Positions 1 through 9,067 are shown, numbered from the stretch's first letter. The stretch: 64,000 nucleotides of DNA from Pseudomonas guariconensis (GCF_024127895.1 NZ_JAMYBK010000015.1:1-64000); one strand, 5' to 3'. A program made the numbers and translations. Notes: generated from the letters alone by a model not told the origin.

Positions 1-142
1 TATCGAGCGACTGTTCGGCTGGCTGAAGGAGCATCGTCGCTTGGCGACCCGTTACTGCAAGCTCGCGAAAAGCTATGCCGCCATGGTCACATTGGCCTGC
101 TGGCGGCGATGTCTACGACAGTACTTTTCGTACAGAGCCTAG
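1..142 (+). mobile_element. 3' end of an IS5-like transposase gene
   Basis: Reading from base 2, an open frame gives the last 46 residues of a DDE transposase and stops with TAG at 140-142. It contains IERLFGWLKEHRRLATRY followed by KLAKSYAAMVTLACWRRCLR, which resembles the conserved C-terminus of IS5-family transposases (catalytic Glu in the IER block, then an ATRY-K-LA-N/S-Y-MV-LAC pattern). The rest of the element lies left of the window. Homology to the downstream desulfurase starts almost exactly where this frame stops, so the element end falls near 138-150 and interrupts that gene. Family placement is from motif memory, and the terminal repeat itself was not identified. Confidence 0.75.
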
Positions 143-151
143 CATGCTAGG
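138..151. repeat. 14-bp perfect palindrome at the IS/gene junction
   Basis: CCTAGCATGCTAGG is a perfect palindrome lying exactly at the transition from transposase to desulfurase coding sequence. It contains CTAG twice, at 139-142 and 147-150. Some IS5 subgroups duplicate short TA-containing targets such as TA or YTAR, so it may mark the insertion target, but this is inference. Confidence 0.5.
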
Positions 152-1112
152 TTGCGCGCCGAATGAAATAACGTTCACGTCAGGAGCAACCGAAAGCAAC
201 AACATTGTGATTCTTGGTGCTAACGCCGCCAAAAAAAACATTGTAATTTGCCCAATTGATCACAAATCAAGCATTTTAGCCGCAGAAGAGCTTGAAAGAA
301 AAAATATCGAAGTTCGCAGAATGAAAATTGATAGATGCGGACGAATTGATCTTGAACACTTATCTACTCTTGTAGACCAAAATACCGCACTGCTTTCTCT
401 ATCATATGTAAATTCTGAAATAGGCACCTATCAAGATTTGTCGGAAATTCGAAAAATATTGAATAAGTCATCCGCCTTATTTCATATCGATGCCGCACAG
501 GCAGTAGGGAAACTACCGATTAATGTCAAGAATCTTGGAGTAGACTGTGTCTCTATCTCAGCGCATAAGATTCAAGGCCCTAAAGGAATAGGTGCCCTTT
601 ACGCTTCACCCTCCACTGTTTCGCGCTTGCGTCCTCTTACATTCGGTGGTGAACAATCTAAACTCCGCAGCGGAACACTTCCAACTCAACTTATTGTCGG
701 CTTTGGCATTGCCGCCCAACGTATTAACACCAATAGTCTCCATGCTTCGTGGAAATCAGCAACTCAACGACGAATCGCTATCCTCGAAACGTTAAACTCT
801 CATAAAATATCATTCCAACTAAATTCTCCCGAAAAAAATTCCATACCTCATATTTTGAATATCTCGATTCCTGGCATAGGCGCAGAAACTATCATTAGCT
901 GTCTAGATGGCGTATGTGTCTCATCAGGTTCGGCCTGCAACTCGAACAACCTGAAACCCTCTCACGTCATTACGGGCATCGGATATAGCCCCGATAGAGC
1001 AAACAGTGCAATTCGCCTCTCCTTCACTAGCGACATGGATATCAACGACATTAAAACTGGCGTGGAAATATTTGCAAAAACTGTACTAAAGCTAACTACA
1101 CTAAATCAGTGA
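144..1112 (+). pseudogene. 5'-truncated NifS-like cysteine desulfurase (class V aminotransferase)
   Basis: This is a PLP-dependent cysteine desulfurase-like protein without its N-terminus. The remaining part is well conserved: TSGATESNN near the start (cofactor binding), SYVNSEIG, FHIDAAQAVGK (Asp and Gln that contact PLP), SAHKIQGPKGIG with the Schiff-base lysine, and the catalytic-cysteine loop SSGSACNS near the end. Full-length relatives have about 55-60 more residues before the TSGATE block, and those are replaced here by IS sequence. The ATG at 144 is the first in-frame start after the junction; the frame is open upstream only through overlap with the transposase. The gene is clearly more AT-rich than the flagellar genes. 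It overlaps the next gene by 4 bp, so the two formed an operon. Activity of the truncated product is doubtful. Confidence 0.8.
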
Positions 1113-2032
1113 AAAATATGACAGAAAATATTGCAATAATAACTGGTGGAGACTCCTCGGAACGTGACGTTTCTCTCCAGACCGCTGAGGCTGTTTCACA
1201 ATCATTACGCAGATCTCAGGTACGTCATGAAGTCTTTACTATACCCGAATACAAGAATCTGTTTGAACTAAAGCTAGAGGGCTTCACAAGGGTTTTTCTG
1301 GCTTTTCACGGTGGATGCGGTGAAAACGGAATGGCACAGGCGTATCTGGAAGGCCTGAACATGCCTTATAACGGACCTTCTCCTCAGGCAAGCGCAATAT
1401 GCATGGACAAATTGCTAACAAAGCATATTGCCAGAGGGCTGGGCATCAACGTAGCGAATTATCTATATTTAAGAGATATCCGCAGCGCCTCCTTCGATGA
1501 GGCAAAACAACAACTTGGCGACACCTGTATTATCAAACCTAACAGTGAAGGCTGCAGTTTTGGTGTATCGCTAGTACACGACAACCCCAAAGATTTTTAC
1601 GCAGCTATTGAAAGAGCGCTTCATTATAAGAGCGGCATACTTATTGAAGAGTTCATCGCCGGCCCAGAACTATCAGTCTGTTATTTATTCGGGCACGTAC
1701 TACCAATTTTTGCCCTCGGATTCACAAGCGACTTCTTCTCATATGAGGCAAAATTTTTATCCACCAAGACAACTGCCAAACTAATTACTTTGCCCAGACA
1801 CATCAACCAGAAACTAAAAAAAGACTGCAAATCCATTGCCGAAGCAATTGACCTTGATTATTTTAGAGCAGACATTATCATTCACGATGAAAAACCCTAT
1901 CTTATAGAGCTCAATACCCTGCCCGGCTTAACAAGCCATAGCCTTTTCCCCAAAGCATGCCACGAGTGTGGAATTGAATTTGATGAACTAGTCCTTTTAT
2001 TAAATAATTTACATCCAGTTTGCGATAGTTAA
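1109..2032 (+). CDS. D-alanine--D-alanine ligase-like ATP-grasp enzyme
   Basis: The product has 307 residues, typical of Ddl ligases. It has the N-terminal GGDSSERDVSLQTAEAV block, AFHGGCGENG, the ATP-binding segment IKPNSEGCSFGVSLV, EEFIAGPELSV, and the metal/substrate site with RADIIIHDEKPYLIELNTLP followed by GLTSHSLFP, so the catalytic core looks complete. It starts at a GTG overlapping the desulfurase stop (GTGA); an ATG nine bases later is an alternative, and no strong ribosome site is seen for either. The AT-rich composition matches the upstream gene, not the chromosome. It may be an accessory Ddl for peptidoglycan or a dipeptide ligase of a small biosynthetic cluster; the sequence alone does not decide. 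I recall a ddlA-like gene near this flhA-flhB position in P. putida, unverified here. Confidence 0.8.
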   Translation: MKNMTENIAIITGGDSSERDVSLQTAEAVSQSLRRSQVRHEVFTIPEYKNLFELKLEGFTRVFLAFHGGCGENGMAQAYLEGLNMPYNGPSPQASAICMDKLLTKHIARGLGINVANYLYLRDIRSASFDEAKQQLGDTCIIKPNSEGCSFGVSLVHDNPKDFYAAIERALHYKSGILIEEFIAGPELSVCYLFGHVLPIFALGFTSDFFSYEAKFLSTKTTAKLITLPRHINQKLKKDCKSIAEAIDLDYFRADIIIHDEKPYLIELNTLPGLTSHSLFPKACHECGIEFDELVLLLNNLHPVCDS

Positions 2033-2126
2033 ACAATAGCACAGGCCGTGTTTAATATCTATCTTTATAGGTGCGCAATGCGTTGTGCTCAACAATCAGT
2101 TTCCTTGATTGATTCAGGTACGGGAT

Positions 2127-2164
2127 CAAGCGCCACCCGTAATGTGCAGCACTGGTAGCGCTTG
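2127..2164. terminator. Hairpin between the ddl-like gene and flhB
   Basis: Arms caagcgccacc and ggtagcgcttg pair almost perfectly (one G-T) around a 16-nt loop. It lies between the convergent 3' ends of the ddl-like gene and flhB and could end either transcript, although the minus strand has no clean T-tract directly after it. The rest of 2033-2208 shows no gene. Confidence 0.45.
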
Positions 2165-2208
2165 AGTTCTCCCCTTACACAGAAAAAGCAAATACTTTCG
2201 GCATTCAA

Positions 2209-3351
2209 TCAGCTATCCCGACGCAAATCCGGCGGAATCGGCAGGTCCGGCTTGAGCGGTTCTGGCGCCTTGCCCTTGCCCGCCCGGTACTGGCGGATCT
2301 GGAAGACGTAGGCCAGTACCTGGGCCACCGCCAGGTACAGCCCCGCCGGGATTTCCTGCTCGAGCTCCGTGGAGTAGTAGATCGCTCGCGCCAAGGCCGG
2401 CGATTCGAGGATCTGCACCTTGTGCTCCATGCCGATCTCGCGGATCTTCAGGGCGATGAAGTCAGTACCCTTGGCCAGCAGCAACGGCGCCGTACCGCCC
2501 TTCTCCGGGTCGTACTTGAGCGCCACAGCGTAATGGGTCGGGTTGGTGATGATCACGTCAGCCTCCGGCACCGCGGCCATCATGCGCCGCTGCGACACTT
2601 CGCGCTGCAACTGGCGGATGCGCTGCTTGACCTCCGGCTTGCCCTCGGTGTCCTTGTACTCGTCGCGCACTTCCTGCTTGGTCATCTTCAGCTTCTTGTG
2701 CGCCTGCCAGAGCTGGAACGGCACGTCCACCGCCGCGATCAACAGCAGCCCCGCAGCCATCCACAAGGCGCTCCAGCCCACCACCTGGACACTGTGGATG
2801 ATCGCCTGCTCCAGCGGCTCGTTGGCGATCGCCAGCAGCGCCTGGCGGTCGTTGGCCAGCACCACCAGCGCCACCACGAGGATCACGAAGAACTTGGCGA
2901 TGGCCTTGAGCAGCTCGGTCAAGGCGTTCAAGGAGAACATGCGCTTGATCCCCGACAACGGGTTCATGCGGCTGAACTTCGGTTGCAGCAGGCTCCCGGA
3001 GAACAGGAAACCACCCAGGGCGATGGGGGCGATGAAGGCGATCACGAACAGCAGGATCAGCACCGGCTGCACCGCCCACAACGCCATCTTGCCCGAGGCG
3101 AGCAAAAAGGCGCCCATGGCCCGCTCGTCCACCAGCACCTCACGCGGCAGGTTGAAGTTCAGGCGCATCAGTTCCATCAAGGTCTCGCCCAGGTAGCCAC
3201 CGAACGCCAGCAGGCCGCCAGCGCCGGCCAGGGTCACCGCTACCGTGTTGAGCTCCTTGGAGCGGGCGATCTCGCCTTTCTCGCGCGCGTCGCGCTTGCG
3301 CTTGTCGGTGGGCTCTTCTGTCTTGTCCTGACCGCTTTCGCTCTCTGCCAT
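2209..3351 (-). CDS. flhB: Flagellar export substrate-specificity switch FlhB
   Basis: FlhB is the inner-membrane component of the flagellar type III export gate that switches export from rod/hook to filament substrates. The 380-residue product has a charged N-terminal tail (about 1-33), hydrophobic membrane segments at about 35-60, 90-118, 150-168 and 185-212, and a cytoplasmic domain with the NPTH autocleavage motif at 270-273. It starts 2 bp after fliR ends and is the last gene of the fliLMNOPQR-flhB run. The long antisense frames across it on the plus strand are GC-rich shadows. The AT-rich island downstream separates it from flhA, which usually follows in Pseudomonas. Confidence 0.97.
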   Translation of the reverse strand: MAESESGQDKTEEPTDKRKRDAREKGEIARSKELNTVAVTLAGAGGLLAFGGYLGETLMELMRLNFNLPREVLVDERAMGAFLLASGKMALWAVQPVLILLFVIAFIAPIALGGFLFSGSLLQPKFSRMNPLSGIKRMFSLNALTELLKAIAKFFVILVVALVVLANDRQALLAIANEPLEQAIIHSVQVVGWSALWMAAGLLLIAAVDVPFQLWQAHKKLKMTKQEVRDEYKDTEGKPEVKQRIRQLQREVSQRRMMAAVPEADVIITNPTHYAVALKYDPEKGGTAPLLLAKGTDFIALKIREIGMEHKVQILESPALARAIYYSTELEQEIPAGLYLAVAQVLAYVFQIRQYRAGKGKAPEPLKPDLPIPPDLRRDS

Positions 3352-3353
3352 GC

Positions 3354-4130
3354 TCAGCGCGCCCGTGCCAGTTCACGCAGCCATTGCAGCGCTTCGCTGG
3401 CCAATGCCTGGTAGTGGGAAAGGATGTCGGCCAGCCCGACCCAGAAGATGCCCATGCCCAGCACCAGGGTCAGCGGGAAGCCGATGGAGAAGATATTCAG
3501 CTGCGGCGCGGCACGGGTCATCACGCCGAAGGCGATGTTGACCACCAGCAATGCGGCGATCGCCGGCAGGATCAACAGCAGCCCGGCGCCGAGCACCCAG
3601 CTCAGGCGCCCGGCCATTTCCCAGAAGTGGCCGACCACCAGGGCGTTGCCCACCGGCAAGGTGGTGAAACTTTCGGTCAGCACCTCGAACACCACCAGGT
3701 GGCCGTTCATCACCAGGAACAGGATGCTCACCAGCATGGTCATGAACTGGCTGACCACCGCCACGTTGACGCCGTTGGCCGGGTCGACCATGGAGGCGAA
3801 GGCCATGCCCATCTGCACGGCGATGATCTGCCCAGCCACCACGAAGGCCTGGAACAGCATCTGCAACGACAGGCCGAACAGCACGCCGACGATGATCTGC
3901 TCACCGCACAGCAGCACGCCGCGCAGGCTCAACGGGTCGATCTCAGGCAACGGTGGCAGGCCCGGCACGATCACCACGGTGATGGCCAGGGCGGCGTACA
4001 GCCGGATGCGCGCCGGCAGCATGCGCGTACCGAAGATCGGCATGGTCATCAGCAGCGCGGTCACCCTGAACAGCGGCAGGATGAAGGTGGCGACCCAGGT
4101 GCCGATCTGCGTGTCGGTCAGCTCCAGCAT
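3354..4130 (-). CDS. fliR: Flagellar export gate protein FliR
   Basis: FliR is part of the FliP-FliQ-FliR export pore at the base of the flagellum. The 258-residue product is strongly hydrophobic throughout, with several predicted membrane spans, a FRVTALLMTMPIFGTRMLPARIRL segment at about 21-44 and the FliR-typical G(I/V)NVAVVSQF region near 140. It sits 7 bp after fliQ and 2 bp before flhB, in the conserved P-Q-R-B order, and length and order match the family. Confidence 0.97.
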   Translation of the reverse strand: MLELTDTQIGTWVATFILPLFRVTALLMTMPIFGTRMLPARIRLYAALAITVVIVPGLPPLPEIDPLSLRGVLLCGEQIIVGVLFGLSLQMLFQAFVVAGQIIAVQMGMAFASMVDPANGVNVAVVSQFMTMLVSILFLVMNGHLVVFEVLTESFTTLPVGNALVVGHFWEMAGRLSWVLGAGLLLILPAIAALLVVNIAFGVMTRAAPQLNIFSIGFPLTLVLGMGIFWVGLADILSHYQALASEALQWLRELARAR

Positions 4131-4137
4131 GGCCGTT

Positions 4138-4407
4138 TCAACCGATCAACTGGGGAATGCTGGTGTACAGGCCGATGAAATACTCCATGAACTTCTGCAC
4201 CAGCCAGGGCCCGGCGAGGATCAGGGTCACCAGCATCACCAGCAGGCGCGGCAGGAAGCTCAGGGTCTGTTCGTTGATCTGCGTGGCGGCCTGGAACATG
4301 GCCACCACCAGCCCCACCAGCAGGCTCGGCACCACCAGGGTGGCGACCATCAGGGTGGTCAGCCACAAGGCATCGCGGAACAGGTCTACGGCGACTTCAG
4401 GTGTCAT
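4138..4407 (-). CDS. fliQ: Flagellar export gate protein FliQ
   Basis: This is an 89-residue protein with two transmembrane hairpin helices, the usual FliQ size and topology. It opens with MTPEVAVDLFRDALW and carries the conserved GLVVAMFQAATQINEQTLSF segment that bends back into the export gate. It lies between fliP (21-bp gap) and fliR (7-bp gap) in the class II operon headed by fliL. It functions as several copies around the FliP-FliR core. Confidence 0.97.
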   Translation of the reverse strand: MTPEVAVDLFRDALWLTTLMVATLVVPSLLVGLVVAMFQAATQINEQTLSFLPRLLVMLVTLILAGPWLVQKFMEYFIGLYTSIPQLIG

Positions 4408-4428
4408 GCAAGGCTCTCCTTGATGGCG

Positions 4429-5199
4429 TCAGACGCCACCGAAACTGCCGGCCAGGGTACCCATGATCAGCGCCCAGCCATCGACCAGGACGAACAGCAT
4501 GATCTTGAACGGCAGCGAGATGATCAGCGGCGACAGCATCATCATGCCCATGGCCATCAGCACGCTGGCGACCACCATGTCGATGATCAGGAACGGGATG
4601 AAGATCATGAAGCCGATCTGGAACGCGGTCTTGAGCTCCGAGGTGACGAAGGCCGGGACCAGGATGGTCAGCGGCGTCTGCTCGGCGCTGTCGATGTCGG
4701 TGCGCTTGGACAGGCGCACGAACAGGTCCAGGTCGTTCTGCCGGGTCTGCGCCAGCATGAAGTCTTTCAACGGCCCCTGGGCCTTGTCGATGGCCTGCTG
4801 GGCGGTCAGTTGCTCGTTCAGGTAGGGCTGGATGGCATCCTGGTTCACCCGGTCGAACACCGGCGCCATGATGAACAGGGTCAGGAACAGCGCCATGCCG
4901 GTGAGCACCTGGTTCGACGGCGTCTGCTGCAGGCCCAGGGCCTGGCGCAGGATGGAGAAGACAATGATGATGCGGGTGAAGCTGGTCATCAGGATGACGA
5001 ACGCCGGGATGAAGCTCAGCGCCGTCATGATCAGCAGGATCTGCAGGCTGACCGAGTATTCCTGCTGCCCGTCCGGACCGCTGGACAGGGTGATGGCCGG
5101 CACCGACAACGGGTCGGCGGCCAGGACCGACGGCGCGGCCAGTAGCAGCGCGATTGGCAGCAAGGTGCTCAACAGGGTGCGCAGGGCGCCACTCATCAC
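4429..5199 (-). CDS. fliP: Flagellar export gate protein FliP
   Basis: FliP forms the ring of the export gate. The 256-residue protein begins with a cleavable-type signal peptide (about 1-28, ending VLAA) and has the family signature [20 protein letters not shown], followed by [10 protein letters not shown] and a C-terminal pair of membrane helices. Its ATG overlaps the fliO stop by 4 bp (ATGA), so translation is probably coupled. Length and order fit the canonical gene. Confidence 0.97.
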   Translation of the reverse strand: MMSGALRTLLSTLLPIALLLAAPSVLAADPLSVPAITLSSGPDGQQEYSVSLQILLIMTALSFIPAFVILMTSFTRIIIVFSILRQALGLQQTPSNQVLTGMALFLTLFIMAPVFDRVNQDAIQPYLNEQLTAQQAIDKAQGPLKDFMLAQTRQNDLDLFVRLSKRTDIDSAEQTPLTILVPAFVTSELKTAFQIGFMIFIPFLIIDMVVASVLMAMGMMMLSPLIISLPFKIMLFVLVDGWALIMGTLAGSFGGV

Positions 5200-5642
5200 T
5201 TCTTGTCCTTCTGATCCTTGCCCATCAGCTCCAACAGCCGCTGGGCGAATTCCGGCGTGGCCGGGCGGGCGCCAGCCGGCACCTCCACGGGCTCGGCCAG
5301 CACGTGCAACGCCTCGATGCTGCCAGGGGTATGGCCGATGAGGATCTGCTCCTTGCCCACCTGCACCAGCAACAACCTGTCGCGCGGGCCGATGGCCCGG
5401 CTGCCGACGATCTCGATCACTTGCGCGCCACGCGGCGCGGCGCCCTGCAAGCGGCGCAGCAGCCAGGCCAGGAAGAAGATCAGGCCGACCACCAGCAGCA
5501 GGCCCAGGACCATCTGCGCCAGTTGCCCGCCCAGGCTGCCCGGGGTGGCAGGCGCCGGCGCTACCGGCTGGGCGGCGGCGATCACCGCCTCGCTGGCCAA
5601 CAGCGCGCCAAGGGCCATCGCGGCCCGAATCCGGCCTTTCAC
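5196..5642 (-). CDS. fliO: Flagellar export-gate assembly protein FliO
   Basis: FliO is a short membrane protein that helps assemble the FliP ring. The 148-residue product has an N-terminal hydrophobic leader (about 6-24), a membrane span around 41-64 ([20 protein letters not shown]) and a cytoplasmic FliO domain with [15 protein letters not shown]. It begins directly after the fliN stop and overlaps fliP by 4 bp. FliO proteins vary a lot, so the call leans on both topology and position. Confidence 0.93.
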   Translation of the reverse strand: MKGRIRAAMALGALLASEAVIAAAQPVAPAPATPGSLGGQLAQMVLGLLLVVGLIFFLAWLLRRLQGAAPRGAQVIEIVGSRAIGPRDRLLLVQVGKEQILIGHTPGSIEALHVLAEPVEVPAGARPATPEFAQRLLELMGKDQKDKK

Positions 5643-6113
5643 TCAGCGCAGCTTCTTGATGCGTTCGCTGGGGCTGATCACGTCAGTCAGGCGGATGCCG
5701 AACTTCTCGTTGACCACCACCACCTCGCCATGGGCGATCAGGGTGCCGTTGACCAGTACGTCCAGTGGCTCGCCGGCCAGGCGGTCGAGCTCGATCACCG
5801 AGCCCTGGTTGAGCTGCAGCAGGTTGCGGATGCTGATCTCGGTGCTGCCCACTTCCATGGAGATGTTCACCGGGATGTCCAGGATCACGTCCAGGTTCGG
5901 GCCTTCGAGGCTGACGTTTTCGTTCGGCTTGGGCGAGCTAGGGAACTCTTCCATCGGCAGGCGGCCGGTGCCGGCGGACGGCTTGCCAGCATCGGCGGCC
6001 AGCAGCGCGTCGATATCGGCCTGGCCGGCATCGCCGGTTTCTTGCAGGGCTGCGGCCCACTCGTCGGCCAGGGCCTGATCCTCCGGGGAGGTGATTTCGT
6101 TTTCGTTAGCCAT
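5643..6113 (-). CDS. fliN: Flagellar C-ring switch protein FliN
   Basis: FliN, with FliM and FliG, builds the cytoplasmic C-ring that sets rotation direction and docks export cargo. I start it at [13 protein letters not shown] (156 aa) because gagg stands 5 bases before this ATG; a frame extending upstream to 6155 lacks this support. The N-terminal half is acidic and linker-like. The C-terminal SpoA domain is intact ([41 protein letters not shown]). It follows fliM by 46 bp. Confidence 0.96.
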   Translation of the reverse strand: MANENEITSPEDQALADEWAAALQETGDAGQADIDALLAADAGKPSAGTGRLPMEEFPSSPKPNENVSLEGPNLDVILDIPVNISMEVGSTEISIRNLLQLNQGSVIELDRLAGEPLDVLVNGTLIAHGEVVVVNEKFGIRLTDVISPSERIKKLR

Positions 6114-6159
6114 AGTGTCCTCGACTGGCATTCGATTCGGGATTGCGACCGGCACGCCG

Positions 6160-7128
6160 TCAGCGGCGTTCGATCGGGTCGATGATCTGCAGCGACAGGG
6201 TGCCCTTGTGCGAGCCCAGCCGCGCCTTGAACGACGGTACGCCGTTGGCGCGCAGCACCAGGTGCTCGGGCAACTCCACCGGGATCACGTCGCCCGGCTG
6301 CATGTGCAGGATGTCGCGCAGCTTCAGTTGGCGACGGGCCACGGTGGCCGAGAGCGGCACGCTGACATCCAGCACGTCCTCGCGCAGGGCCTTGACCCAG
6401 CGCTCGTCCTGGTCGTCCAGGTCGGACTGGAAACCGGCGTCGAGCATTTCCCGCACCGGCTCGATCATCGAGTACGGCATGGTCACGTGCAGATCGCCTC
6501 CACCACCGTCGAGTTCGATGTGGAAGGTCGACACCACCACCGCCTCGCTCGGCCCGACGATGTTGGCCATGGCCGGGTTGACCTCGGAATTGATGTACTC
6601 GAAGTTGACCGGCATGATCGCCTGCCAGGCTTCCTTGAGGTCGACGAAGGCCTGGTCCAGCACCATGCGCACCACGCGCAGCTCGGTGGGAGTGAACTCG
6701 CGGCCCTCGATCTTGGCGTGGCGGCCATCGCCGCCGAAGAAGTTGTCCACCAGCTTGAACACCAGCTTGGCGTCGAGGATGAACAACGAGGTACCGCGCA
6801 ACGGCTTGATCTTGACCAGGTTCAGGCTGGTGGGCACGTACAACGAGTGCACGTACTCGCCGAACTTCATCACCTGCACGCCCCCGACCGCCACGTCGGC
6901 GGAGCGGCGCAACAGGTTGAACATGCTGATGCGGGTGTAGCGGGCGAAGCGCTCGTTGATCATCTCCAGGGTCGGCATGCGACCGCGCACGATCCGATCC
7001 TGGCTGGTCAGGTCGTAGCTCTTGACGCTGCCGGGCTCGACAACGCTTTCGGTCTGTACCAGCCCATCGTCGACCCCGTGCAACAGGGCATCGATCTCAT
7101 CCTGGGACAGCAGGTCCTGCACGGCCAT
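6160..7128 (-). CDS. fliM: Flagellar motor switch protein FliM
   Basis: FliM binds CheY-P and transmits it to the switch. The 322-residue protein opens with the CheY-binding segment LLSQDEIDALLHG, has the CheC-like middle domain with the GGDGRHAKIEGREFTPTE stretch, and ends in a SpoA domain (LRDILHMQPGDVIPVELPEH). It begins 9 bp after fliL and is followed by fliN, in the expected order. Length is standard. Confidence 0.97.
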   Translation of the reverse strand: MAVQDLLSQDEIDALLHGVDDGLVQTESVVEPGSVKSYDLTSQDRIVRGRMPTLEMINERFARYTRISMFNLLRRSADVAVGGVQVMKFGEYVHSLYVPTSLNLVKIKPLRGTSLFILDAKLVFKLVDNFFGGDGRHAKIEGREFTPTELRVVRMVLDQAFVDLKEAWQAIMPVNFEYINSEVNPAMANIVGPSEAVVVSTFHIELDGGGGDLHVTMPYSMIEPVREMLDAGFQSDLDDQDERWVKALREDVLDVSVPLSATVARRQLKLRDILHMQPGDVIPVELPEHLVLRANGVPSFKARLGSHKGTLSLQIIDPIERR

Positions 7129-7137
7129 TTCGGGCTC

Positions 7138-7635
7138 CTACTGCAATACGAAATTGGTGAACAGCAGCTGGTCGACGACCGGCCTGCCGACTTCCTTCTG
7201 CGCCACTTCCTGGACCACCGCGGTGGCCTTCTGGCGCAGCATCTCCTGCCCCACCGCGCTGCTGGCCAGGGTGTCGAAGCCCTGGCCTGAGAACATCATG
7301 ACCAGGTTGTTGCGGATGACCGGCATGTGCACCTTGAGCGCGTCCAGGTCGGCCTGGTTGCGCCCTTGCAGGGTGATGCTCACCTGCATGTAGCGCTGCC
7401 GGCCGTTCTGGTTGAAGTTGACCACGAAGGCGGGGGCCAGGGGCTCGTAGATCGCCGCTGGCTTGGCATTGGCCTGGGCCGGGTCGGCGGCGGGTGCCGA
7501 CTCGCTTTTGTGCATAACGAACCAGGTGGCACCCACCGACAGGCCGACCGCCAGCAACAGGGCCAGCACCAGCAGCAGGATCAGTTTGAGTTTGCCTTTG
7601 GTGGCGGGGTCTTTGACTGCTTCGCTCTTGGCCAT
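7138..7635 (-). CDS. fliL: Flagellar basal-body-associated protein FliL
   Basis: FliL surrounds the stator units and supports motor torque. The 165-residue protein has a short basic cytoplasmic tail, one membrane span (about 16-38, LILLLVLALLLAVGLSVGAT) and a periplasmic domain ending KEVGRPVVDQLLFTNFVLQ, the usual C-terminus. It is the first gene of fliLMNOPQR-flhB, and a sigma54 promoter lies about 50 bp upstream at 7687-7701. Confidence 0.96.
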   Translation of the reverse strand: MAKSEAVKDPATKGKLKLILLLVLALLLAVGLSVGATWFVMHKSESAPAADPAQANAKPAAIYEPLAPAFVVNFNQNGRQRYMQVSITLQGRNQADLDALKVHMPVIRNNLVMMFSGQGFDTLASSAVGQEMLRQKATAVVQEVAQKEVGRPVVDQLLFTNFVLQ

Positions 7636-7686
7636 GCCAATAATCCGTCGTCCATTAGGGTTTCACAGGAGAATGACGTGGCTTGA

Positions 7687-7701
7687 GCAAGTGTTATGCC
7701 A
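7687..7701 (-). promoter_or_regulatory. Sigma54 promoter of fliL operon
   Basis: On the minus strand TGGCATAACACTTGC has the GG-N10-GC spacing and most consensus bases. The predicted transcription start is near 7675, giving a leader of about 40 nt. It fits FleQ-dependent expression of this class II operon in Pseudomonas. Confidence 0.8.
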
Positions 7702-7765
7702 GATTTATCGCAGGGGGTGTCGACCAACCGGGAGCTTGCCCCGCAGACGGATCGCCGCAATCGAT

Positions 7766-9019
7766 TCAAGCGTAGTAATCCACCGCACTGTCACCGACGA
7801 CCACCTGCCGCTCCACCGGCCGCGTGGCATCGGCCAGCTCGTCGGCCTCCCCACCGGCCTCGGCGGCCCGGCGCGCGGCGACGCCGGACAGGCTCGAGCT
7901 CTCCTGCTGCCCCTGCTGTTGCTGCTGGCCACGGGACTGGTCGGCGACGTTGACGTCAGGCTGGGCCAGGCCCTGCTGGGCGAACAGCTCGCGCAGGCGG
8001 TGCACCTGGCTGTCGAGGGCATCGCGCACGCCGGCATGACCGCTGATGAAGGTCACCTGGGTGGTCTGGTCCGTCGCCACGTTGACGCGGATATCGAGGC
8101 GCCCGAGTTCGGCGGGCTCGAGCTGGATGTCGGCCGACTTGAGGTTCTGGCTGGACAGGTACATGACCCGGTTGACCAACCCCTCGGCCCAGGCGTTCTG
8201 GTTCATCGGCAGCGGCTGGTGCAGGGGGTTGGCCGGCATGGCGTTGGCGGTCTTCGGCGTGGCGGCCTGGGTCAGGCTGGCCAGGCGGTTGGCGAAATCG
8301 TCGACGCGGGTGTCGCTGCTGGCGCTCTTGAGGTCCTTGAGGCCATCGTCGAGCAGGTTGTCGAATGCCTTGCCGCCCGGCTCCGACTCTCCAGCTTCAT
8401 CGACCAGGTTCGCCAAGGTATTGACGGCTCCCCGGCCATCGTCGGCCTGGGCCTGGCGCTCGTCAGCCCGGCTGGCATGGGCGCAGGTGGTGCCCTTGGC
8501 CTGGGCATTCTGCTCCAGGGCCAGGCGCAGGGCTGGCAGGTCGGCCAAGGGGTCAGCCTGCGGGTCGAAATCTTCGGACGCCTGCTCGGTAGCCGTCGAT
8601 GCGTCTGCTGGCTGGGCCGCCTGCAGGGCAGGCGCCACGGCCTCGGCCTGGGCCTGAATCAGCTGCGCGCCGGGTTGCGCATCGGTGACCTGGCCCGCCA
8701 CCAGGCGAGCATCGAGCGAGCCCGGGCCATCGGCTTCAGCGGTTTCGCCAGCCTGGTCGGTGGCCGGCAAGTTCTTGCCGCCTTTGGCAACGGCTGCCCC
8801 CTTGCCATCATCCTGCTTGCCGCCCGACGCCGCCTCGGGCCTGTCCTTCGGCTTGGCCTGGACGGGCTTGTCGTCACGCCCCTGGCGGGCCATGACCTGG
8901 TCGAAGCCAGTGCCCTGCCCGCCCGCGCCCTGCTGCGGCTTGTCCACCACGCTGGCAGCCGAGCGCGACGGCTTGTCCATGACACTGGCTTGCAACAAAG
9001 GATTGGGTGCGACAGGCAT
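7766..9019 (-). CDS. fliK: Flagellar hook-length control protein FliK
   Basis: FliK measures the hook and triggers the FlhB specificity switch. I start it at MPVAPNPLLQ (417 aa), where GGAG lies 8 bases upstream; a longer frame reaches 9226 but overlaps the Hpt gene. Residues about 30-300 are low-complexity, Ala/Gln/Asp-rich and variable, as in other FliK molecular rulers. The conserved C-terminal domain is present (WAEGLVNRVMYLSSQNLKSA, then LEPAELGRLDIRV, HRLRELFAQQGLA) and ends in a Gln-rich tail. A separate sigma54 promoter precedes it. Confidence 0.93.
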   Translation of the reverse strand: MPVAPNPLLQASVMDKPSRSAASVVDKPQQGAGGQGTGFDQVMARQGRDDKPVQAKPKDRPEAASGGKQDDGKGAAVAKGGKNLPATDQAGETAEADGPGSLDARLVAGQVTDAQPGAQLIQAQAEAVAPALQAAQPADASTATEQASEDFDPQADPLADLPALRLALEQNAQAKGTTCAHASRADERQAQADDGRGAVNTLANLVDEAGESEPGGKAFDNLLDDGLKDLKSASSDTRVDDFANRLASLTQAATPKTANAMPANPLHQPLPMNQNAWAEGLVNRVMYLSSQNLKSADIQLEPAELGRLDIRVNVATDQTTQVTFISGHAGVRDALDSQVHRLRELFAQQGLAQPDVNVADQSRGQQQQQGQQESSSLSGVAARRAAEAGGEADELADATRPVERQVVVGDSAVDYYA

Positions 9020-9067
9020 TGAAAGGTCTCCGCGCCGGAAATCGTGAAATCGTCCGGGCAAAGACAG

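Noticed and set aside
3424..5145. 573-residue plus-strand frame opposite fliP-fliQ-fliR
   Set aside because: The minus-strand genes are canonical and adjacent; this frame has His/Gln-rich, non-globular composition.
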